Assembly: GCA_017609145.1 (NCBI GenBank)
Contig: JAFCEM010000047.1
Coordinates: 1 to 10,022, forward strand
Length of the DNA: 10,022 nt
Direction: 5' to 3'
Source: Candidatus Aenigmatarchaeota archaeon
GTDB taxonomy: Archaea; Aenigmatarchaeota; Aenigmatarchaeia; QMZP01
Program-made: the position numbers and the translations under genes
Part shown: positions 1 through 2,619 of the stretch, one piece after another
Layout of the letters: each line of letters begins with the position of its first letter
How positions within the stretch are numbered: position 1 is the first letter of the stretch
Notes under the pieces: model-generated
Seen by the model: the letters and a program-made list of their open reading frames with translations, nothing else
Database searches by the model: none
What the model was told of the DNA's origin: nothing

Positions 1-96
1 TCAATGCAAGAGGAAGCTGACATGGGCTATTGGATACTCATAGCCGTATTCCTCGCAGGAATGCTGGTCGGCTGGCTCCTGAGGGGAGCGTTTTGA
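1..96 (+). CDS. Small single-span membrane protein (possibly the C-terminal end of a longer gene)
   Basis: Too short to stand out by length, but the frame is convincing. An ATG at 4-6 opens a 30-residue reading that ends at TGA 94-96. After a short acidic start (MQEEAD) comes one hydrophobic stretch (GYWILIAVFLAGMLVGWLL) and a basic end (RGAF), which is a typical single membrane helix with a positive cytoplasmic flank. The frame is still open at base 1, so the ATG may be internal to a gene that begins outside the window. Its stop codon is the first three bases of the repeated 20-nt junction that carries the ribosome binding site of the next gene, which places it in the same transcription unit. 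Function unknown; small membrane peptides of this kind are common in viral accessory regions. Confidence 0.5.
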   Translation, partial: SMQEEADMGYWILIAVFLAGMLVGWLLRGAF

Positions 97-113
97 AGAA
101 GGAGAAGGTGTGA
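94..113 (+). repeat. Junction repeat copy 1 (ribosome binding site)
   Basis: TGAAGAAGGAGAAGGTGTGA, ending 3 nt before the ATG at 117. It contains GGAG and GGTG, both complementary to the archaeal 16S 3' end, so it serves as a Shine-Dalgarno region. Near-identical copies lie at 331-350, 614-633, 1431-1450 and 1860-1879. In this copy the first TGA is the stop of the upstream peptide, and the KKEKV reading is not used. Confidence 0.8.
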
Positions 114-116
114 CCT

Positions 117-350
117 ATGGGGAAGAAAATATATACAACAGAAATAACATATGGCAAACTAAAACCGCCATATGGAGAAACAATCAGAGTAAAATTTGAG
201 GATGGTTGTTATGCTTATCTTTCAGATAAAGGTGTGACATTAAAATTCACGAAAAAAGTAAAGGAAATTACAATAAAACCAATAGAATGGACAGCAATGA
301 TTAAGAGCTTTCAGAAAGGGTTAGCCCTACTAAAGAAGCAAAAGGTGTGA
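117..350 (+). CDS. Small hypothetical protein, 77 aa
   Basis: No family recognised. The first two thirds alternate short charged and beta-prone stretches (KIYTTEITYGKL, ETIRVKFEDGCYAYLSDKG, VTLKFTKKVKEITIKP), suggesting a small beta-sheet fold. A helix-prone segment follows (EWTAMIKSFQKGLALL), then the tail KKQKV. There is one cysteine, no membrane helix and no signal peptide, so it is probably cytoplasmic. The ATG at 117 is 3 nt after a strong GGAGAAGGTGTGA ribosome binding site. The last codons form copy 2 of the junction repeat and supply the ribosome binding site of the next gene, whose ATG is 4 nt after this stop. Translation of the two is therefore likely coupled. The coding sequence is more A-rich than its neighbours. 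Confidence 0.75.
   Translation: MGKKIYTTEITYGKLKPPYGETIRVKFEDGCYAYLSDKGVTLKFTKKVKEITIKPIEWTAMIKSFQKGLALLKKQKV
331..350 (+). repeat. Junction repeat copy 2 (C-terminal tail plus ribosome binding site)
   Basis: TAAAGAAGCAAAAGGTGTGA, three mismatches from copy 1. It encodes the last residues (KKQKV) and the stop of the 77-aa gene and is also the ribosome binding site for the ATG at 355. The similarity extends upstream: AGCCCTACT precedes both this copy and copy 5. Confidence 0.75.
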
Positions 351-354
351 CAAG

Positions 355-633
355 ATGAAATGCAAAACCTGCGGAATAGAAACTCTAAAGCTACATGATG
401 ATGGCAACTGCCAAACGTGCCACCAGAAGACATACCAGAGGGCATACCACAAGACACCGAAATACAGGGCATACCAGAGGGAATACAAGAGGGCATACGA
501 AAAGACACCAAAACGCAGGGCATACAGGAGGGCATACAACAAGACACCGAAATACAGGGCATACATGAGGGAATACATGAGGGCATACTACCTCAACGTC
601 ACAAAACCGAAGCTAAAGAAGGAGAAGGTGTGA
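355..633 (+). CDS. Small zinc-binding protein with basic, tyrosine-rich RAY/KTPK repeats, 92 aa
   Basis: The N-terminus has a four-cysteine zinc ribbon: CKTC at residues 3-6 and CQTC at 19-22. From about residue 27 to 80 the protein is a tandem array of YxKTPKxRAY and xREYxRAY units, rich in Arg, Lys and Tyr. GGGCATAC (encoding RAY) occurs seven times between 440 and 588, and a 24-nt stretch at 451-474 recurs exactly at 541-564. The end is the shared LKKEKV tail. A metal-stabilised knuckle followed by a long basic helical repeat suggests a nucleic-acid-binding protein; I recall similar short proteins from viral metagenomes but cannot name the family. It sits between two junction repeats in the small-gene operon. 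A second frame over the same bases (417-653) is also open, a by-product of the repeat. Confidence 0.8.
   Translation: MKCKTCGIETLKLHDDGNCQTCHQKTYQRAYHKTPKYRAYQREYKRAYEKTPKRRAYRRAYNKTPKYRAYMREYMRAYYLNVTKPKLKKEKV
438..588 (+). repeat. Intragenic tandem repeat encoding RAY/KTPK units
   Basis: GGGCATAC occurs at 440, 467, 491, 518, 530, 557 and 581, with spacings of 27, 24, 27, 12, 27 and 24 nt. All spacings are multiples of three, so unit gain or loss would keep the frame. The most similar long copies (438-474 and 528-564) differ at very few positions, indicating recent expansion. Confidence 0.75.
614..633 (+). repeat. Junction repeat copy 3 (C-terminal tail plus ribosome binding site)
   Basis: TAAAGAAGGAGAAGGTGTGA, one mismatch from copy 1. 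It encodes the final KKEKV and stop of the RAY-repeat protein and places a ribosome binding site 3 nt before the ATG at 637. Confidence 0.8.
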
Positions 634-636
634 AAT

Positions 637-1468
637 ATGTGCAAGGCATTTAGCGCAGTCGTAGTGAGGTCAGGCAAGGTCTACTGGAAATTCGGAATGG
701 ATTCGCATGAAGACATTAAAGATGAGTTCAAATTGGATGACAGGAAATTCGGCTTATGTCCCGTTGAGAGGAAATTCGGCTTATGTCCCGTTGAGATAAG
801 CCCAAAGAACAACAACTACTTGAAACCCGACGAATGGGTGTTCAAATTTGATGACGGAATACCTGACTGGTGGAAGGCAAGCCATGAAAAGCACTGCTGG
901 GAAGCGTTTAAAAAATGGAAGAAGAAACTGAACAAGATGCTGATACCCAAAGAAATAGTGAGCCCATTTGAAATGAGCCCGCCCAAGAAAATAACCACAA
1001 AGCATATCAGATTGCTGGAATTCAGTCTGGGGTTCAGTCGGGGATTCAGTCGGGGCTTCGGTCTGGGATTCAGTCGGGGTTTCAGTCTGGGCTTCAGTCG
1101 GGGCTTCGGTCGGGGTTTCAGTCGGGGATTCAGTCTGGGATTCAGTCGGGGGTTCAGTTGGGGTTTCAGTCAGGGCTTCAGCCTGGAATTCAGTCAGGGG
1201 TTCAGTTGGGGCTTCGGTCAAGGCTTCGGTCAGGGCTTACGTTGGTTCGTTCTTCAGACTGCCGAGAAAGTCGTGGAAATACACAAGCAAAATCAAGACC
1301 AAAGGATACCCATTCCAGCCAGTAGTCACCTTATGGGAAATGGGGTTGATTCCGAGCTTTGACGGGACGGTGTGGAGATTACATGGGGGTAAGAAGGCGA
1401 AGGTGCTGTTTGAGATAAGTCGGAAAGAATTGAAGAAGGAGAAGGTGTGGCAGGATGAAATTCAATAA
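637..1468 (+). CDS. SV-repeat protein, frameshifted (about 276 aa if repaired)
   Basis: Two frames together make one gene. Residues 1-127 (637-1017) read in the first frame: MCKAFSAVVVRSGKVYWKFGMDSHEDI, then NYLKPDEWVFKFDDG and PPKKITTKHIRLL. From about 1019 the next frame takes over. It reads the 12-nt repeats as SVGD/SVWA/SVGA units, then a coherent C-terminal part with GYPFQPVVTLWEMGLIPSFD and TVWRLHGGKKAKVLFEI, ending in LKKEKV like its neighbours. The first frame instead reads FSRG repeats and a non-descript end, stopping at 1362. I recall this MCKAF...DEWVF...SVxx...YPFQP...WRLHGG layout from uncharacterised viral-metagenome proteins; no function is known to me. One extra base near 1017-1018 explains the break. 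Residues 36-53 contain an exact 9-codon tandem duplication. The expected stop at 1448-1450 is TGG, so the reading runs on to TAA 1466-1468, overlapping the next gene. Confidence 0.65.
742..795 (+). repeat. Exact 27-bp tandem duplication
   Basis: Bases 742-768 and 769-795 are identical. In frame they encode RKFGLCPVE twice in a row. Being identical and in frame, the duplication is recent and leaves the reading intact. Confidence 0.9.
1021..1236 (+). repeat. Eighteen-unit 12-bp tandem repeat
   Basis: Consensus TTCAGTCGGGGN, 18 units, with the variable positions mostly AGT/GGT and CGG/CTG/CAG/TGG. The unit is four codons long, so unit changes keep the frame. All three forward frames are free of stops: FSRG, SVGx and QSGx. 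That is why the break at its left edge does not cause an early stop. Confidence 0.92.
1431..1450 (+). repeat. Junction repeat copy 4, with stop codon lost
   Basis: TGAAGAAGGAGAAGGTGTGG, identical to copy 1 except for the last base (A to G). In the frame of the SV-repeat protein it encodes KKEKV, but the stop has become TGG (Trp). It still supplies the ribosome binding site 4 nt before the ATG at 1455. Confidence 0.8.
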
Positions 1469-1754
1469 ATGGTCTATAGAACGAATTAAGCAGGGTCGCA
1501 AAACCCTTACAAGTAGAACTAAACCACATTTGGAAGACCCAGATGTTGCTTACATAACAAACCCATTACCATTATGGTTCATCAAAAGATTTTTATATCG
1601 TGATGAAGGAGCAGACAGCCCAGAGGAATTACAGCGAGTCATCAATCAGATATTCAGGCGCAAAGTTGATGAGAACCGCTTGTTTTATGTTCATGTGCTG
1701 AAGAAGAGACGGATAATGAAAATTATTCACCAAAATAATCAGGATTATCTATAG
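1455..1754 (+). CDS. ASCH/PUA-like domain protein, 99 aa
   Basis: The N-terminal pattern KFNKWSIERIKQGRKTLTSRTK resembles the ASCH fold, where a start of the form 'xxFxxxxxxxIxxGRKxxTxRxK' precedes a small beta barrel related to PUA RNA-binding domains. The rest contains a conserved-looking PLPLWFIKRFLYRDEGADSPEEL segment and a closing beta strand (LFYVHVL). About 100 residues fits a single ASCH domain. ASCH proteins are thought to bind RNA or nucleotides and are frequent in viruses and mobile elements; the specific ligand here is unknown. No membrane helix or signal peptide. The ATG is 4 nt after junction repeat copy 4, and the upstream reading overlaps its first 14 nt because of the lost stop. 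Unlike the flanking genes it lacks the KKEKV tail. The ASCH assignment is by pattern only. Confidence 0.7.
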   Translation: MKFNKWSIERIKQGRKTLTSRTKPHLEDPDVAYITNPLPLWFIKRFLYRDEGADSPEELQRVINQIFRRKVDENRLFYVHVLKKRRIMKIIHQNNQDYL

Positions 1755-1778
1755 AAATAGAATATCAAAATATATCAT

Positions 1779-1784
1779 GGTGAT
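1779..1784 (+). promoter_or_regulatory. Ribosome binding site for the 29-aa gene
   Basis: GGTGAT, a perfect match to the core of the archaeal Shine-Dalgarno sequence GGAGGTGATC, 5 nt before the ATG at 1790. It is the best evidence that this very short frame is translated. It differs from the junction-repeat sites used by the neighbouring genes. Confidence 0.6.
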
Positions 1785-1789
1785 ATAAG

Positions 1790-1879
1790 ATGTATCAAAA
1801 GCTGATATGGACTAAAAAAGATTTTGATGCTATTAATATCAAAAAACTCAAAGCCCTACTGAAGAAGGAGAAGGTCTAA
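1790..1879 (+). CDS. 29-aa peptide ending in the shared KKEKV tail
   Basis: ATG 1790 to TAA 1877-1879 encodes a very short basic peptide beginning MYQKLIWTKKDFDAINIKK and ending LKALLKKEKV. The ending matches that of the 77-aa protein (LALLKKQKV) and the KKEKV of two other genes, and the DNA similarity starts at AGCCCTACT, about 9 nt before the junction repeat. A clean GGTGAT site precedes the start. It may be a functional micro-peptide, or a remnant in which a longer gene lost its middle and kept its end. It lies between the ASCH-like gene (35 nt upstream) and a zinc-ribbon gene (10 nt downstream). No known family. Confidence 0.55.
   Translation: MYQKLIWTKKDFDAINIKKLKALLKKEKV
1860..1879 (+). 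repeat. Junction repeat copy 5 (C-terminal tail)
   Basis: TGAAGAAGGAGAAGGTCTAA, two mismatches from copy 1. It encodes LKKEKV and the stop (TAA instead of TGA) of the 29-aa peptide. The next ATG (1890) is 10 nt away, farther than at the other copies (3-4 nt). Confidence 0.7.
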
Positions 1880-1889
1880 GTGAGTTGAT

Positions 1890-2087
1890 ATGCAACCCAG
1901 AATCCACCATGAAGGGCACACAGAAGGCAAGACCATCTTTTACAAACAGAGCCCCTGTCCAAAGTGCGGTAAAGCAGAGATGGAATATATCCAGAAATTC
2001 ACATACCTGAGATGCCCAGTATGCGGACATCTGGAATCCAGAAAGAAAACAAGGAATTGGATGGATAGGGCAAGGGAGGGGACCTGA
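1890..2087 (+). CDS. Small zinc-ribbon protein, 65 aa
   Basis: Residues 23-26 (CPKCG) and 42-45 (CPVCG) form a classic four-cysteine zinc ribbon with 15 residues between the two knuckles, preceded by a short His-rich N-terminus (HHEGH) and followed by a basic tail (RKKTRNWMDRAREG). Ribbons of this form bind nucleic acid or serve as protein contacts in transcription and replication factors; nothing points to a specific partner. It lacks the shared tail. The stop overlaps the start of the next gene as TGATG at 2085-2089, so the two are translationally coupled. The ATG lies 10 nt after junction repeat copy 5. Confidence 0.8.
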   Translation: MQPRIHHEGHTEGKTIFYKQSPCPKCGKAEMEYIQKFTYLRCPVCGHLESRKKTRNWMDRAREGT

Positions 2088-2479
2088 TGAGATGTTTGTT
2101 CTGTGAAAAAGAGATACATGGACATTTGTGCTGTGCGGATTGTGAGCCCCTCTTCGGAAAGGGGCAGAGGAACGGAGACAGGTGGATTGCAACAGTAAGA
2201 CATTACCACCAATTATTCCACAAGCCACCTTTCAACGAAGGGACAGGAATTTCATCTGAAATCCTTCAGAGACTCATGACACTTAAAATCAAGGAGATAG
2301 AAATTAATTATGAAGTGAGGGGGAGAAAGGCAAGGTTTGTAATTCCCATAGAGGACTTCCTCAAGCAAGGCATAATCTACAATAACAAGGGAAGGGGGAG
2401 GCTCATTGAGTCCGAGTCCGACAGGCAGTATGTAATACCAATGCCGGAGAAGATTAGGGAGCAGCTTCACCTATCATAG
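2087..2479 (+). CDS. Zinc-finger hypothetical protein, 130 aa
   Basis: The N-terminal 19 residues hold CLFC and CCADC separated by a short EKEIHGHL loop, a likely zinc finger (cysteines 3, 6, 15, 16 and 19, with a possible His). The remainder (about 25-130) is mixed alpha/beta with a basic middle (KIKEIEINYEVRGRKARFVIPIEDFLKQG) and no membrane segment. It may be a small DNA- or RNA-binding protein, but I do not recognise the family. The start at 2087 is supported by GGGAGGGG at 2074-2081 and the TGATG overlap with the zinc-ribbon gene. It is the last gene of the left block; stem-loops and a new promoter follow. Confidence 0.8.
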   Translation: MRCLFCEKEIHGHLCCADCEPLFGKGQRNGDRWIATVRHYHQLFHKPPFNEGTGISSEILQRLMTLKIKEIEINYEVRGRKARFVIPIEDFLKQGIIYNNKGRGRLIESESDRQYVIPMPEKIREQLHLS

Positions 2480-2548
2480 TCCTCGTCAGAGGATAGGATA
2501 TGTGTCGCAACCTAGCATACATCCTCACCGTAAGGTGGAAGCTAGTTG
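2470..2548 (+). ncRNA. Possible structured RNA element (stem-loops with pseudoknot potential)
   Basis: Several stems can be drawn. (A) CCTAT 2470-2474 pairs ATAGG 2493-2497, enclosing CCTC-GTCA-GAGG at 2481-2492. (B) GGATATGTGT 2496-2505 pairs GCATACATCC 2515-2524 with one mismatch and a 9-nt loop. (C) CACC-GTAA-GGTG at 2526-2537 has a GNRA-type tetraloop. (D) CAA and CTA in the loop of B (2508-2514) can pair TAG and TTG at 2543-2548, giving a pseudoknot; alternatively CTAGC 2512-2516 and GCTAG 2541-2545 form a stem that competes with B. No coding frame is apparent here. It could end the upstream transcript, be a small RNA, or be part of a 3' UTR. No known RNA family recognised. Confidence 0.35.
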
Positions 2549-2589
2549 GTAGCAGAGCAATAGGAAAGCCACTTCACTCCATCATAGTC

Positions 2590-2599
2590 TTTTTTAAAG
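2590..2599 (+). promoter_or_regulatory. Archaeal TATA-box promoter for the fibre gene
   Basis: TTTTTTAAAG is centred about 25 nt upstream of the ATG at 2620. This is the usual distance from an archaeal TATA box to the transcription start, so the transcript would begin at or very near the start codon (leaderless). No Shine-Dalgarno sequence precedes this ATG, which agrees. The T run could also act as a terminator for the upstream operon. Confidence 0.55.
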
Positions 2600-2619
2600 G
2601 AATACCCTAATAATACTAT

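Noticed and set aside
417..653. Alternative + strand frame rich in EGIPQDTEIQG repeats
   Set aside because: It is a shadow of the RAY repeat. It lacks a ribosome binding site, begins inside the zinc-ribbon gene and overruns the next start.
781..1221. Long reverse-strand frame with TEAPTE/TESQTE repeats
   Set aside because: It is the mirror of the 12-nt repeat. It has no start signal, and the + strand reading has conserved-looking flanks and the shared tail.
1021..1236. CRISPR array or direct-repeat origin (iterons)
   Set aside because: The repeats are contiguous 12-mers without spacers and lie in a coding frame. No AT-rich unwinding region adjoins them.
438..1236. Borg-type element, because of in-gene tandem repeats in multiples of three
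   Set aside because: Such elements carry near-perfect repeats and other hallmarks not seen here. These repeats are degenerate and the GC content seems higher; repeats alone are not diagnostic.
2496..2548. HDV-like or other self-cleaving ribozyme
   Set aside because: The order of pairings has some likeness to a nested pseudoknot, but the required P3 hairpin and catalytic core sequences are absent.
2540..2559. tRNA-like string AGCTAGTTGGTAGCAGAGCA, resembling a tRNA D-arm
   Set aside because: No acceptor stem, anticodon arm or T-arm (GGTTCGAATCC-like) follows at the right spacing on either strand. The match is better explained by the stem-loops described there.
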